DNA of 64,000 nt from Companilactobacillus bobalius (GCF_009764355.1 NZ_LNUA01000009.1:1-64000), one strand, 5' to 3'; counted from the first letter of the stretch, positions 43,462 to 53,018 are shown. Numbers and translations are program-made. Notes: generated from the sequence alone by a model not told the origin.

Positions 43462-44376
43462 ATGAAACCTTCAGTATTTTTCGAGCTTGTCGAAATAAAA
43501 GCCAAAACCGCTAGTGTCTTCCCCTTTTTGATGGGAACTTTGTATTCATATTATCACTGGCATTCTATTAACGCTCTTGATTTGATTCTATTTTTTATCG
43601 CTATGTTTCTTTTCAATATGGCCGTCGATATCAATGATAATTATTGGGACTATAAAAATGCCACTGGTGATGAAAGTTTTCGTCGTAAAACTAATGTTAT
43701 CGGTGTTAACCATCTCAATATCCATCTAATTGGTTGGTTGGACTTTTCATTCAGTGCAATTGCTGCCATCATTGGACTTTTCATCGTCTATCGAACAGGT
43801 TTGCCATTATTATATCTAGGTCTGTTCTCCTTTGCCGTTGGTTTCTGTTATGCCGGTGGTCCTTGGCCTATTAATCGTGGACCATTAGGTGAATTCTTCT
43901 CTGGTTTTACCATGGGATATGTTATTTATTTAATCGCCATTTACATAAATGTGGTGCACAATCCTGACGTCATTTTGAATTTCAAATTTTACGGTGATGC
44001 CTTACTTTCATCATTACTAACTGTTTTCGCTATCTCTAACTTACTGTTAGCCAATAATATTGCTGACGAACAAGAAGATATCAATTTAGGACGTAAAACA
44101 TTAGTTTATTACCTAGGCAAAGCTAATTCGATTTTCATTCTCAAATCACTTTACGTACTTGGTTATTTAGCTCTAGTTTGTTCCGTTATCTTGGGATTAT
44201 TGCCCAAATTAATGTTACTAACTTTCCTAATAACACCCATAGTTTACAAAAATGCCAAAGCATTCAGTCAGAATCCTATTAAGAAGAAAACCTTCCCCTT
44301 AATCATTAAGAATCTGTTACTGATTACTTTGGCAGAGACCGTTACATTTATTTTTGGTGTGATCTTTAATTTCTAA
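43462..44376 (+). CDS. menA: UbiA-family prenyltransferase, MenA-like
   Basis: A 304-residue membrane enzyme that attaches the polyprenyl tail to 1,4-dihydroxy-2-naphthoate, giving demethylmenaquinone. The first acidic motif is NMAVDINDNYWDYKNATGD and the second NIADEQEDINLGRKT, both needed to bind Mg-diphosphate; about eight membrane helices. The ATG at 43462 follows AAGGAATG. No other men genes are nearby, so naphthoate would come from elsewhere in the genome or the surroundings. The 3' end overlaps the stop of ackA by four bases on the opposite strand. Confidence 0.88.
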   Translation: MKPSVFFELVEIKAKTASVFPFLMGTLYSYYHWHSINALDLILFFIAMFLFNMAVDINDNYWDYKNATGDESFRRKTNVIGVNHLNIHLIGWLDFSFSAIAAIIGLFIVYRTGLPLLYLGLFSFAVGFCYAGGPWPINRGPLGEFFSGFTMGYVIYLIAIYINVVHNPDVILNFKFYGDALLSSLLTVFAISNLLLANNIADEQEDINLGRKTLVYYLGKANSIFILKSLYVLGYLALVCSVILGLLPKLMLLTFLITPIVYKNAKAFSQNPIKKKTFPLIIKNLLLITLAETVTFIFGVIFNF

Positions 44377-45566
44377 TCAAGTAATTTAGCAAATTTATAA
44401 GTATCTTGAGCAATCATCAATTCCTCGTTAGTTGGAATTGTGTAGGCTGTAACTTTAGAATCATCAGTTGTGATTTTATTTTCGGAACCATTTTGCTTGT
44501 TCTTTTCTTCATCGATCTTAAGTCCCATATACCCAAGCCCATTCATAATATCTTCACGGACTTCAGTTGAGTTTTCACCAACTCCGGCTGTAAAGGCAAT
44601 AACGTCAACGCCACCCATTTCAGCTGTGTAAGAACCAATGAATTTAAGAATACGATTACGATACATTTCTAAGGCTAACTTGGCACGTGTATTAGTGTCC
44701 TCTACGGCTTCAATATCACGCATATCTGGTGAAACACCTGAAATTCCTAGTAGACCAGACTTGTGGTTTAAAATATCGATCATTTCGGAAATATCTTTAA
44801 TTCCTAATTTCTTCATCAAGAACGGAATAATTGAGAAATCAATATCCCCACTTCTAGAACTCATCATGATACCAGCTAATGGAGTGAATCCCATTGAAAT
44901 ATCAAAAGCTTTACCATGTTTGATGGCACTAATTGAAGCACCACTACCTAAATGTAGAACAATAACATTCTTATCATCGATACCACCATCAACGATTTCA
45001 TTCAAACGTTGAGCGATATAACGGTGACTTGTACCATGTGCGCCATAACGGCGTACATGGTATTTTTTATAATCTTCTAAATCTACACTGTACAAATAAT
45101 TTGTTTCGGGAATATCGACGAAGAATGATGTATCAAAAACAGCCACTTGAATAGCTTTAGGAACCAACTTTTTGAAGACATCGATATAATAGGCTTCAAC
45201 TTTATTATGTAATGGAGCATATTCAGCCAACTCTTGAATCTTTTTCAAATTGGCATCGGTAATAATTTCTGATTTCTTGAAGTACTCTCCACCGGCAACA
45301 ACACGATGACCAAAAGCTACAATATCACCAAATTTTTCAATAATTTTCATATCTTTTAAGGCGTCCAGAATCGATAGAACCGCAATATCATTGGATTTAA
45401 TAGCTTCTTCACGTTGAATTTTTTGACCATTATATTTTAATTTAAAAATTGACTTAGGTGTTCCCAAACGATCAATCATTCCTGAAGCAATTGTTTTTTT
45501 CTCAGGCATTTCAAAAAGTTTCCATTTCAAAGTTGAACTACCTGCGTTTATAGCCATAATCTTCAT
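44373..45566 (-). CDS. ackA: Acetate kinase
   Basis: A 397-residue ATP:acetate phosphotransferase making ATP from acetyl phosphate. Signatures are NAGSSTLKWKLF at the N-terminus, the acetate kinase motif VFDTSFF, the catalytic RRYGAHGTSHRY, phosphate loop HLGSGASISAI, and FTAGVGENS near the C-terminus. Ribosome site GGAGAG. No phosphotransacetylase is adjacent. Confidence 0.95.
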   Translation of the reverse strand: MKIMAINAGSSTLKWKLFEMPEKKTIASGMIDRLGTPKSIFKLKYNGQKIQREEAIKSNDIAVLSILDALKDMKIIEKFGDIVAFGHRVVAGGEYFKKSEIITDANLKKIQELAEYAPLHNKVEAYYIDVFKKLVPKAIQVAVFDTSFFVDIPETNYLYSVDLEDYKKYHVRRYGAHGTSHRYIAQRLNEIVDGGIDDKNVIVLHLGSGASISAIKHGKAFDISMGFTPLAGIMMSSRSGDIDFSIIPFLMKKLGIKDISEMIDILNHKSGLLGISGVSPDMRDIEAVEDTNTRAKLALEMYRNRILKFIGSYTAEMGGVDVIAFTAGVGENSTEVREDIMNGLGYMGLKIDEEKNKQNGSENKITTDDSKVTAYTIPTNEELMIAQDTYKFAKLLD

Positions 45567-45692
45567 ACAAAAACTCTCCTTTTTTTGGTCTAGGTATTCT
45601 CTACAAATAGCTTTATATCAAACTTTACACCGATATAAAAAAATGCTACTCTTTAGTAACTATTATAAGTCTTTTTATGGGGGAATTGATTC

Positions 45693-47612
45693 GTGAAATT
45701 TTTAGACATGCTACGCAAGATTGATGAGAAACCAGAGGCAGATAAATCGCTTCCAGATTCTCCTAAAAGCGACCAAAATTCTGCTCAATCTCAAACATCT
45801 ACTGACAATCAGTCAACTGAGGTTGCTAAGGAAAATGAACAAAAAGAGGAACAACTTCCTATGTCAGTTCATGACAAGCGCGTAAACATCGAAGAGCAAA
45901 TGAATGATTTGTCACATCAATATGCTCAATTAAGAAACGATTTAAAGACGAACCTTTTCTCTGAAAAAGATGATTTTGAAGCTAAGAAGGAAACCCTAGA
46001 CAATTATCTTAAAACTTTAAAGCGTGATGAAAAAGAATCAACCGAAAAATTGGCTGATACTAAAGCTCAAAATGATGATGCCGCTAAAGAACATTTAGCC
46101 GTTGTGAACGCTGATCGTAAAGAACAAGAACAAAAACTCAGTGAATTACAAGAACAGTTAAATGACCTTAACACCGAGATTAACACAAAGACAGCAAGTT
46201 TGGAAACGCTTCAAACAAATCTTGCAAAAAATGAACAATCTGAAACTGACATGTCTACTTCCATCAAAGAAGAAAAAGATCTTCAAAAGATGATGGCCTT
46301 AATGGAGAAACAAAAAGAATCAATCGATACTCTTTACGCTGAACGTAAGGAACTCAAGGAACAGATCAATTCCGCTCAAGAAGATGTTGCCAATTTAAAC
46401 AGCAAGGCCGCTGACTTGAACAATCAAATTGGTGACGTTAATAAGCAAATCGTTAACTTACAACAAAAGGCTCGTAACATTGATGATCAAATGAAGAACG
46501 ATCACAATTACCGTATCGAAACTATTGCCGGCTTAGAGCGTCACATTCAAAGCCTTGATGAAGAACACAAGAAGATCGATGATGAATTAGCTGATGTTAA
46601 TGGAAATATCGACTACTTGAGTAAATATATCAAAGATGTTTTCCATTCAGCTTACTTAGTGCGTGATGTCTATTTAGATAAAGACAAAGAATATTACGTA
46701 ACAGCTAACGATTTTGATTCCGATACCGCAAAAAATGATTTATTCGGTATGGTAAATTACCTCGAATCTAAATTGCAAAAGCCCGTTACTGTCGTATCAA
46801 CTTTCTATGATAATCATGTTCATGAAATTATTGATAAGAAGGCTAAGGATCAACATATTGCCATTCCAAACGTTATAAACTTATTTGATCAATTGCAAAA
46901 GAGTGATAAGCCTGATGGCAAACGAGTAGCAATTCCTGATAGTAGTGATTGGGTAACTAGAACTGACGTCGAAACACAAGATACTTTCATCTATGATAAA
47001 AAACAAAACCTATTGATGACTGCTGAATACTTCGACAAGACAATCATTGATCGTATTAACTACTACAAGAATGACCAAGTTGTAAAAACTAATATTTACA
47101 ATAGCCAAGGTCAATTATCTTCAATGCAGAATTTCAATAAGAACAAAGAATTATCAGAACAAAACTTCTACCGCACTGATGGTTCAATCGTTCTTACCGT
47201 TATCTTTGAAAAGAACAAACCCGTTAGTTACCAACTATTTGATAAAAATGGTTTACTAGAACATGACTTCAACGAAAAGTCAGAATTAATCACTTGGTGG
47301 TTGAAGAGTGTTGAACCAAATACAGAAAATGCTGTCTTTGTCGGCAATCATTCTGATCTCTTATATCAATTAGTCATTAGTGTTAACGAAATTGATAGTA
47401 AGAATACTATTCTACTTCTTCAAAATGTCGCCAAGAGGATCGACGATGTAATCAAGTTGCTAGATGAACAAAAAGATATCACCGAATTATTCGTTCAGAC
47501 TGAGGATGACTTACATGCTATCGAAAGTAAGACAAACCGTGATATCAGTGTTAGTGTGATCAACACCGCAAGTAACGGTACTTTATCACTACCAGAATCA
47601 TTAAAAGTTTAA
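45693..47612 (+). CDS. Coiled-coil protein with a glycosyltransferase-like C-terminal beta-meander
   Basis: A 639-residue acidic protein with no signal peptide. Residues 1-55 are disordered and Gln/Ser-rich, 60-320 form a continuous coiled coil rich in Glu, Lys and Gln heptads, and 330-639 are globular. The globular part contains strand repeats of the type DRINYYKNDQVVKTNIYN, QLSSMQNFNKNKELSEQNFY and LTVIFEKNKPVSYQLFDKNG, resembling the beta-meander (DUF1975) of TagE/GtfA/GtfB glycosyltransferases, but no GT-B nucleotide-sugar motif is visible. It starts at GTG after GGGGGAA. A GT2 glycosyltransferase follows after a hairpin. I infer a scaffold or chaperone-like partner in surface glycosylation. 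Confidence 0.6.
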   Translation: MKFLDMLRKIDEKPEADKSLPDSPKSDQNSAQSQTSTDNQSTEVAKENEQKEEQLPMSVHDKRVNIEEQMNDLSHQYAQLRNDLKTNLFSEKDDFEAKKETLDNYLKTLKRDEKESTEKLADTKAQNDDAAKEHLAVVNADRKEQEQKLSELQEQLNDLNTEINTKTASLETLQTNLAKNEQSETDMSTSIKEEKDLQKMMALMEKQKESIDTLYAERKELKEQINSAQEDVANLNSKAADLNNQIGDVNKQIVNLQQKARNIDDQMKNDHNYRIETIAGLERHIQSLDEEHKKIDDELADVNGNIDYLSKYIKDVFHSAYLVRDVYLDKDKEYYVTANDFDSDTAKNDLFGMVNYLESKLQKPVTVVSTFYDNHVHEIIDKKAKDQHIAIPNVINLFDQLQKSDKPDGKRVAIPDSSDWVTRTDVETQDTFIYDKKQNLLMTAEYFDKTIIDRINYYKNDQVVKTNIYNSQGQLSSMQNFNKNKELSEQNFYRTDGSIVLTVIFEKNKPVSYQLFDKNGLLEHDFNEKSELITWWLKSVEPNTENAVFVGNHSDLLYQLVISVNEIDSKNTILLLQNVAKRIDDVIKLLDEQKDITELFVQTEDDLHAIESKTNRDISVSVINTASNGTLSLPESLKV

Positions 47613-47679
47613 TATTTTTGGGGGACTGTAACTACAGTATGAATGTGTGATATAGACACAATCTCTCCATTTAATTGTG

Positions 47680-47718
47680 AAAAGACCAAATTCATACTAA
47701 ATGGATTTGATCTTTTTG
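47680..47718 (+). terminator. Terminator after the coiled-coil gene
   Basis: AAAAGACCAAATTCAT / ATGGATTTGATCTTTT stem with minor mismatches and T run. Confidence 0.7.
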
Positions 47719-47766
47719 TTATGATCACATACCTTTTACAATTTGGCGAAAGTGGAAAAAACAATT

Positions 47767-48699
47767 ATGAAAACTATATCTATTATTGTTCCGTGTTTTA
47801 ATGAACAGGAATCTATCAATATTTACTATGACGCAATGACAAAGATTAAAAATCAAACCAATAAATTCAAATTCGAATATTGGTTTGTTGATGATGGATC
47901 CAAAGATAAGACCTACTCCATTTTAAAAGACTTACAACAAGATCATAGCGATGAGGTTCACTTCATTTCCTTCTCTAGAAATTTTGGTAAAGAAGCTGCG
48001 CTTTATGCCGGTCTTAACGAAGTAACCGGTGACTATGTCGCCGTTATGGATGTTGACTTACAGGATCCACCTGAAATGTTACCAGAGATGTTCGATCTCC
48101 TTGAAGAGAAAGAATATGATTGTGTCGGTACTGCTAGAATGGATCGTGAAGGTGAAAACAAGATTATCTCCTTCTTCTCCAACGGCTTTTACAAACTCAT
48201 CAATAAAATGTCTCAAACTAAAATCATTCCTGGTGCTAGAGATTATCGGTTGATGACACGTCAAATGGTTGAAGCCATCAAGTCAATGACCGAGTATAAT
48301 CGTTTCTCCAAGGGTATTTTTAGTTGGGTTGGTTTCAAGACTAAGTACTTACCTTACAAGAACCGCGAACGTGTGGCTGGTAATACTTCTTGGAATTTCT
48401 GGAAACTCTTCAAGTACGCTATTACTGGAATTGTCGACTTCTCAGAGGGTCCTTTGATGTTTGCTACTTGGATGGGAACTATCTTCTCAATTACTTCAAT
48501 TTTAGCTATCATTGCTATTATTATTCGAAAAATCGTTAATCCTCTTAGCAGCGTAAATGGCTGGGCCTCAATTGTTTCCATCGTTCTTCTTATCGGTGGT
48601 ATACAACTGCTAAGTATCGGTATTCTTGGTGAATACATCGGTAAAATTTTTCTCGAAGTTAAAAAGCGCCCTATCTATATTGTTAAAGATAAAAAATAA
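47767..48699 (+). CDS. GT2 polyprenyl-phosphate glycosyltransferase (GtrB/DPM-like)
   Basis: A 310-residue inverting glycosyltransferase: SIIVPCFNEQESI at the start, DDGSKD and VMDVDLQDPPEM (the DXD-type and QDPPE motifs of dolichyl-phosphate-mannose/GtrB enzymes), and RDYRLMTRQ. Two C-terminal membrane helices (about 225-245 and 258-285) anchor it. Such enzymes load undecaprenyl phosphate with a sugar for later transfer to wall polymers. The start at ATG 47767 is preferred over TTG 47743. Confidence 0.88.
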   Translation: MKTISIIVPCFNEQESINIYYDAMTKIKNQTNKFKFEYWFVDDGSKDKTYSILKDLQQDHSDEVHFISFSRNFGKEAALYAGLNEVTGDYVAVMDVDLQDPPEMLPEMFDLLEEKEYDCVGTARMDREGENKIISFFSNGFYKLINKMSQTKIIPGARDYRLMTRQMVEAIKSMTEYNRFSKGIFSWVGFKTKYLPYKNRERVAGNTSWNFWKLFKYAITGIVDFSEGPLMFATWMGTIFSITSILAIIAIIIRKIVNPLSSVNGWASIVSIVLLIGGIQLLSIGILGEYIGKIFLEVKKRPIYIVKDKK

Positions 48700-48705
48700 T
48701 AACTC

Positions 48706-48738
48706 AATGTCAGAATCTTGTGTGGTTCTGGCATTTTT
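48706..48738 (+). terminator. Terminator of the GT2 gene
   Basis: AATGTCAGAA / TTCTGGCATT followed by T. Confidence 0.8.
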
Positions 48739-48832
48739 TATTACTAAAAATAGTTCAACCGTTATCACATGATAAGCGACAAATATTAAGATATAATGTT
48801 AGACGAATAGATCAAGGGATGGGTTAATAAAA

Positions 48833-49420
48833 ATGAATGTACGGGATCAACAAGCTGAGAATACTAAGAACGCTATTTTACAAGTCGCTGCCAAAATGTT
48901 TCTTTCACAAGGATATCAAGCTACATCTACGCGTAAGATTGCTCAGGAGTTAAATATTACTCAACCAAATATGTATCACTACTATAAGAATAAAAAGGTG
49001 CTTTATATCAAGGCTATTGAGTACTCGGTCAACAGTTTTAGTAAGAATTTACTTGAGGAATATAGTCAACAAAAAGACTTGCCATTTGAAGAACTACTGC
49101 TTCATATGTCAAAATATATGATAGAGAATTTTAGAATTAATTATTTCGTTATGCGAAATGATATTGAAAATTTCTTTACCGTTGAGGAACGAACAAACAT
49201 CAATAATAACTGGGATGGTGGCTATTATAAGGTGTTATTCAACATTTTCCAATCACATAAAAGTGAGCTACGTTCTGATTTAGCCATTCCCGTTCAAGTC
49301 GGAACTTTTCTAACAATGTTACTGCCTTACATTGAATATAACGATGCCAAAAGGAAGCGTAATATTGCTAACTTGAATACCGTTATCAATATTTTTATCA
49401 ATGGCATCAAAAAAGAATAG
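48833..49420 (+). CDS. TetR-family transcriptional regulator
   Basis: A 195-residue repressor with N-terminal HTH (about 10-55: ILQVAAKMFLSQGYQATSTRKIA, then LNITQPNMYHYYKNK) and a helical ligand domain. It is nine bases upstream of a cation:proton antiporter gene, so it most likely controls that gene and itself. Ligand unknown. Confidence 0.88.
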   Translation: MNVRDQQAENTKNAILQVAAKMFLSQGYQATSTRKIAQELNITQPNMYHYYKNKKVLYIKAIEYSVNSFSKNLLEEYSQQKDLPFEELLLHMSKYMIENFRINYFVMRNDIENFFTVEERTNINNNWDGGYYKVLFNIFQSHKSELRSDLAIPVQVGTFLTMLLPYIEYNDAKRKRNIANLNTVINIFINGIKKE

Positions 49421-49428
49421 AGGTCGAT

Positions 49429-50577
49429 ATGGAATTCATAACTCTGCTCGCATTGATGTTATTTCTCACATTAGTTGTTAGCCACATTTTCAATCGTCTG
49501 AATTTACCTGCTGTTATTGGGCAATTAATTTTGGGCGTTATTTTGGGTAAGGGTGTTTTGAACATTGTTAAAGCTGATAACAATGTTAATTTATTTGCCG
49601 AAATTGGTGTCATTTTATTAATGTTTTTAGCTGGTTTAGAGAGCAACCTAAAATTACTACGAAAGCATCTCGTACCAAGTGTTACCGTAGCCATTTTTGG
49701 TGTTATCTTGCCAGTAGCTTTAACGTTAATGACTTCACTAATTTTCGGTATTAATTTTAAAGAAAGCATCTTTATTTCCGTTGTCTTTGCGGCAACTTCA
49801 GTTTCAATCTCAGTTGAAGTACTCAAGAGTCTCAACTACCTATCCAGCGCTTCAGGAACCGTTATTTTAGGTGCCGCGGTGGTCGATGATATCTTAGCTA
49901 TTTCTATTTTAAGTGTTATGTCAGGAACTTTAACTGGCGCTTTTTCAATGAAAAAAATCTTAATGCTGCTGGGACTTTGGATTCTCTTTGGCGTTTTGAT
50001 CGTTGTTTTACACAAATGGGTCATACCTCAAATAATTCACTTAGCGGATTACATTGAGGCTACCCAGGCACCAACTATTTTTGCTCTAGTAATTTGCTTC
50101 GTGATGGCTTATATTGCTGACAAAGTTGAATTGGATGCTGTTTTAGGTGCTTTTGTTGCTGGAATTGCAGTTTCTAATTCAAAGTACTACAAGGAAAAAA
50201 TTGGAAGCAATATTGAAGCTATCGGTTATAGTATTTTTATTCCCGTTTTCTTTATTAGTATTGGTCTCAACCTTGAATTTAGTAGTTTCCTTAAGGATTT
50301 CTGGTTAATCGTATTCTTCACTATTACAGGAGTCGTTGGAAAATTATTTGGTGCCGGTTTTGGAGCCAAATTATCAGGATTCGATTTGAAAGATTCTTAT
50401 GTCATTGGTTCGGGAATGATTTCTCGTGGTGAAATGGCTTTGATCATTGGTCAAATAGGATTTAGCGCCCACTTGTTATCTGAAGAATACTACTCCGCTG
50501 TAATCATTAGTGTTATCTTGATTACGATCATCTCACCATTTTTCCTGAAGCACTCTATCAGCAAGAATCCTCTCTAG
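49429..50577 (+). CDS. CPA2-family cation:proton antiporter
   Basis: A 382-residue membrane exchanger with about 11-13 helices. AAVVDDILAISIL (about 145-157) is the CPA2 family ion-binding motif with two aspartates, and LNLPAVIGQLILGVILG marks the N-terminal helix of the NapA/KefB group. It lacks a C-terminal TrkA-N domain. Ribosome site GAGGTCG. Expected to exchange Na+ or K+ for H+, contributing to pH or salt tolerance, under the adjacent TetR. Confidence 0.88.
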   Translation: MEFITLLALMLFLTLVVSHIFNRLNLPAVIGQLILGVILGKGVLNIVKADNNVNLFAEIGVILLMFLAGLESNLKLLRKHLVPSVTVAIFGVILPVALTLMTSLIFGINFKESIFISVVFAATSVSISVEVLKSLNYLSSASGTVILGAAVVDDILAISILSVMSGTLTGAFSMKKILMLLGLWILFGVLIVVLHKWVIPQIIHLADYIEATQAPTIFALVICFVMAYIADKVELDAVLGAFVAGIAVSNSKYYKEKIGSNIEAIGYSIFIPVFFISIGLNLEFSSFLKDFWLIVFFTITGVVGKLFGAGFGAKLSGFDLKDSYVIGSGMISRGEMALIIGQIGFSAHLLSEEYYSAVIISVILITIISPFFLKHSISKNPL

Positions 50578-50660
50578 CCTTATAGTTACCACTAAATCAA
50601 TGTACGAGATATAATGATACCGTAAACATTTAATTTCGAAATAGAAGGAGAAGGTTAATT

Positions 50661-51848
50661 ATGGCACACATTTTAGTACTAGGAGCTGGCTACGGTGGCT
50701 TAAGAGCTGCACGTGATCTAGCCAAAAGCACTCCAGCAGGAACACAAATTGATTTAATCGATAAAAATGACAAGCATGTAGAAAAAACTGCTTTGCATAC
50801 TATTGCAGCCGGCACCAATCGCGCTGATGCAATTAGTTTTGATATCCGTTCGGTTCTACCTTCAAATGTTAACTTCATCAAGGCAACTGTTTCTAAGCTT
50901 GATTTAGACAACAAGACAGTTGAGTTCTCAGACCACGAGGACATTACTTATGACTATATTGTAGTTTCCCTAGGCTTCCGTTCAGAAGACTTCGGACTTG
51001 AAGGTGCTAGTGAAAATGCCTTGATCCTTCAAGATTTGGAATCAGCACAAAATATCTATAAGACAATTAATAAGAACATCGCTAATTATAAAGAATCACA
51101 AGATCCTAAAGACCTCAGCATTATTGTTTGTGGTGCCGGATTTACTGGAGTAGAAATTCTTGGTGAATTAGTTGATACAGTTAAGATTCTTAAAGCAAAA
51201 TATGATGTACCAGAAATCAAAGTAACCTGTCTAGAAATGGCAACAAGAATTCTACCAATGTTCGATGAGAACCTTGCTAGCTATGCCGTTGAATATCTAG
51301 ACAAGAATGGCATCAAACTCTTGACTGGCGCAAAGATCAAGAAGATTGAAAAACAAGCCGTTGTTTATATGGATGGTGATACAGAAAAGAGTGTTGAAGG
51401 AAGTACAATCCTTTGGACAGTCGGAGTTAGTGGTAGTGACGTTATCACAAATTCAGGCATTGAAGCTAGAAGAAATCGTGTTATGACAACCGAATTTCTC
51501 AACCTAGAAGCACATCCAGAAGCATACTTTATTGGTGATGATTCAGCTATTATTCCTAAGGGTGAAAAACGTCCATATCCAACAACAGGACAATTAGCCA
51601 CAGCCGAAGGAGCCGGAGCAGCCTTCAACATTGCTGCAGCTTTGAATGGCAAAGATTTGAAACCATTCGTTTACAAGTCAATGGGTACTGTAGCCTCATT
51701 AGGCCAAAACCATGGTATTGCCGAAATTACAGGCAAGAACTTCAAATTCAAAGGTTCAATCGCATCATTATTGAAACATTTATCAGCAGATAGAGGAATC
51801 ATGGAAATCGCCGGATTAAAGACCGCAATTAGAAAAGGAACTATTTAG
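50661..51848 (+). CDS. ndh: Type II NADH:quinone oxidoreductase (NDH-2)
   Basis: A 395-residue peripheral membrane flavoprotein oxidising NADH and reducing menaquinone without proton pumping. It has FAD motif GAGYGGLRAA (7-16), NADH motif GAGFTGVEILGEL (about 159-171), YFIGDDSAI (FAD) and the NDH-2 segment YPTTGQLATAEG near the quinone site. Ribosome site GAAGGAGAAGG. Together with the MenA-like and polyprenyl synthase genes 7-8 kb away it would support quinone reduction if a naphthoate precursor is available. Confidence 0.92.
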   Translation: MAHILVLGAGYGGLRAARDLAKSTPAGTQIDLIDKNDKHVEKTALHTIAAGTNRADAISFDIRSVLPSNVNFIKATVSKLDLDNKTVEFSDHEDITYDYIVVSLGFRSEDFGLEGASENALILQDLESAQNIYKTINKNIANYKESQDPKDLSIIVCGAGFTGVEILGELVDTVKILKAKYDVPEIKVTCLEMATRILPMFDENLASYAVEYLDKNGIKLLTGAKIKKIEKQAVVYMDGDTEKSVEGSTILWTVGVSGSDVITNSGIEARRNRVMTTEFLNLEAHPEAYFIGDDSAIIPKGEKRPYPTTGQLATAEGAGAAFNIAAALNGKDLKPFVYKSMGTVASLGQNHGIAEITGKNFKFKGSIASLLKHLSADRGIMEIAGLKTAIRKGTI

Positions 51849-51850
51849 AA

Positions 51851-51936
51851 AGAGAGTGCAGTAGGCCTGGGAATTTGCGGATGATTTCAGTTCTATAGCA
51901 AACCGCAATGAGGTGCCCCTGTGTAACTCGTTTCAT
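51851..51936 (+). repeat. Second structured repeat family, unit 1 (degenerate)
   Basis: Starts AGAGAGTGCAGTAGGCCTGG and ends TGTGTAACTCGTTTC, the same borders as the next unit. Its centre is shorter, with a TTTGCGG / CCGCAA hairpin. Confidence 0.6.
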
Positions 51937-51937
51937 T

Positions 51938-52061
51938 AGAGAGTGGAACAAGCCTGGTTAGATTCCGAGCATTTGCAGGACTTTGTAAATTGACTGCGTA
52001 GTAGGCAGTTTGCGAAGTCAGGCAAAGCACAGGAATCTGGCTTGTAGAACTCGTTTCCACT
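51938..52061 (+). repeat. Second structured repeat family, unit 2 (intact)
   Basis: A 124-nt element with nested helices: AGTGGAA / TTTCCACT, ACAAGCC / GGCTTGT, AGATTCC / GGAATCT, and an inner GACTT...AAGTC containing ACTGC / GCAGT. It is unrelated to the GATCCAT family. It lies between ndh and its terminator and so would be in the ndh 3' region. I do not recognise it as a named RNA. Confidence 0.7.
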
Positions 52062-52107
52062 ATATCGCCAAAAGCTTTGGCTATTCTCAATAAAAACAAC
52101 AGTTATC

Positions 52108-52152
52108 AAAATAAGCTGAATTCCTTTTTTGAGGAATTCAGCTTATTTTTTG
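52108..52152 (+). terminator. Terminator after ndh and the repeat pair
   Basis: AAATAAGCTGAATTCC / GGAATTCAGCTTATTT with T run. Confidence 0.9.
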
Positions 52153-52210
52153 CTTTACCCACAAGCGAATAATATACTGGCCTTGAATAACTCCAAGGGA
52201 TGTGTAGATT

Positions 52211-52969
52211 ATGACAATTAAAAAGAATCAAATATGCGTCATCTGCGGCAATCGTTTCACAATCACAGAAGGATTATTTTTAAGAGATTTAAGTGATCTT
52301 TTAAAAGAACAAGTAATACAAACTAATAAATATGCGAAGGAATCCTCCTTCATTTGCCTCAAAGATCTGCAAAAATTACGCATTGATAGAATGCAAAAAA
52401 CTATCGACCAAGATTTAAAAATTGATCATCAAATGTCTGACCAACTACAAAAAGAACTCGAAAAAGATACCTACGTTATCAAAAATATCAACGATACTGT
52501 TTATGGAAAAAGGACTCGTGGTCAAAAAATGGCTGATGCAGTCGCTAAATTCGGTGGTAGTTGGCAATTCATTATTACCTTCTCAATCATTATTATCCTT
52601 TGGATGACAATCAACGTATTGCACCTCTTTGGTATTAGTTTTGATCCCTATCCATTTATACTCCTGAACTTATTTTTGAGCTGTGTGGCCGCCTTACAAG
52701 CCCCTATCATCATGATGAGCCAAAACAGACAAGCTGATCGTGATCGCTTTGATTCCGAGAATGATTATCGTACTAATACCAAGTCAGAAATGGAAATTCG
52801 AGTCCTTCACGAAAAGATGGATCAACTTAACGAAGTCCAATGGCCTCATATCTTGGATATTCAAAAAATGCAAATTGAAGTCTTAAGCGAAATTGAAAAT
52901 GAAATTCAATCTCTAAAAGCCGAAAAACAAGCACAGGAAAACCGCTCTACTAGACATTCTCACAAGTGA
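52211..52969 (+). CDS. DUF1003 membrane protein
   Basis: A 252-residue protein with two central membrane helices. An N-terminal CVICGNRF and a second Cys at FICLKD could form a small metal site. The DUF1003 core runs from VAKFGGSWQFIITF through SFDPYPFILLNLFLSCVAALQAPIIMMSQNRQADRDR, then DYRTNTKSEMEI, followed by a C-terminal coiled coil (about 215-250). The family is widespread and uncharacterised. Ribosome site AAGGGATG. Confidence 0.88.
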   Translation: MTIKKNQICVICGNRFTITEGLFLRDLSDLLKEQVIQTNKYAKESSFICLKDLQKLRIDRMQKTIDQDLKIDHQMSDQLQKELEKDTYVIKNINDTVYGKRTRGQKMADAVAKFGGSWQFIITFSIIIILWMTINVLHLFGISFDPYPFILLNLFLSCVAALQAPIIMMSQNRQADRDRFDSENDYRTNTKSEMEIRVLHEKMDQLNEVQWPHILDIQKMQIEVLSEIENEIQSLKAEKQAQENRSTRHSHK

Positions 52970-53018
52970 AAATACGTGTTGAATCGAATCTTTGAGTTCT
53001 CTTCAACACGTATTTTTT
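52969..53018. terminator. Bidirectional terminator
   Basis: AAAATACGTGTTGAA / TTCAACACGTATTTT between the DUF1003 and ammonium transporter genes. Confidence 0.9.

Noticed and set aside
44638..45012. A 124-codon plus-strand ORF inside ackA
   Set aside because: Antisense to a clear acetate kinase, with no ribosome site and no family resemblance.
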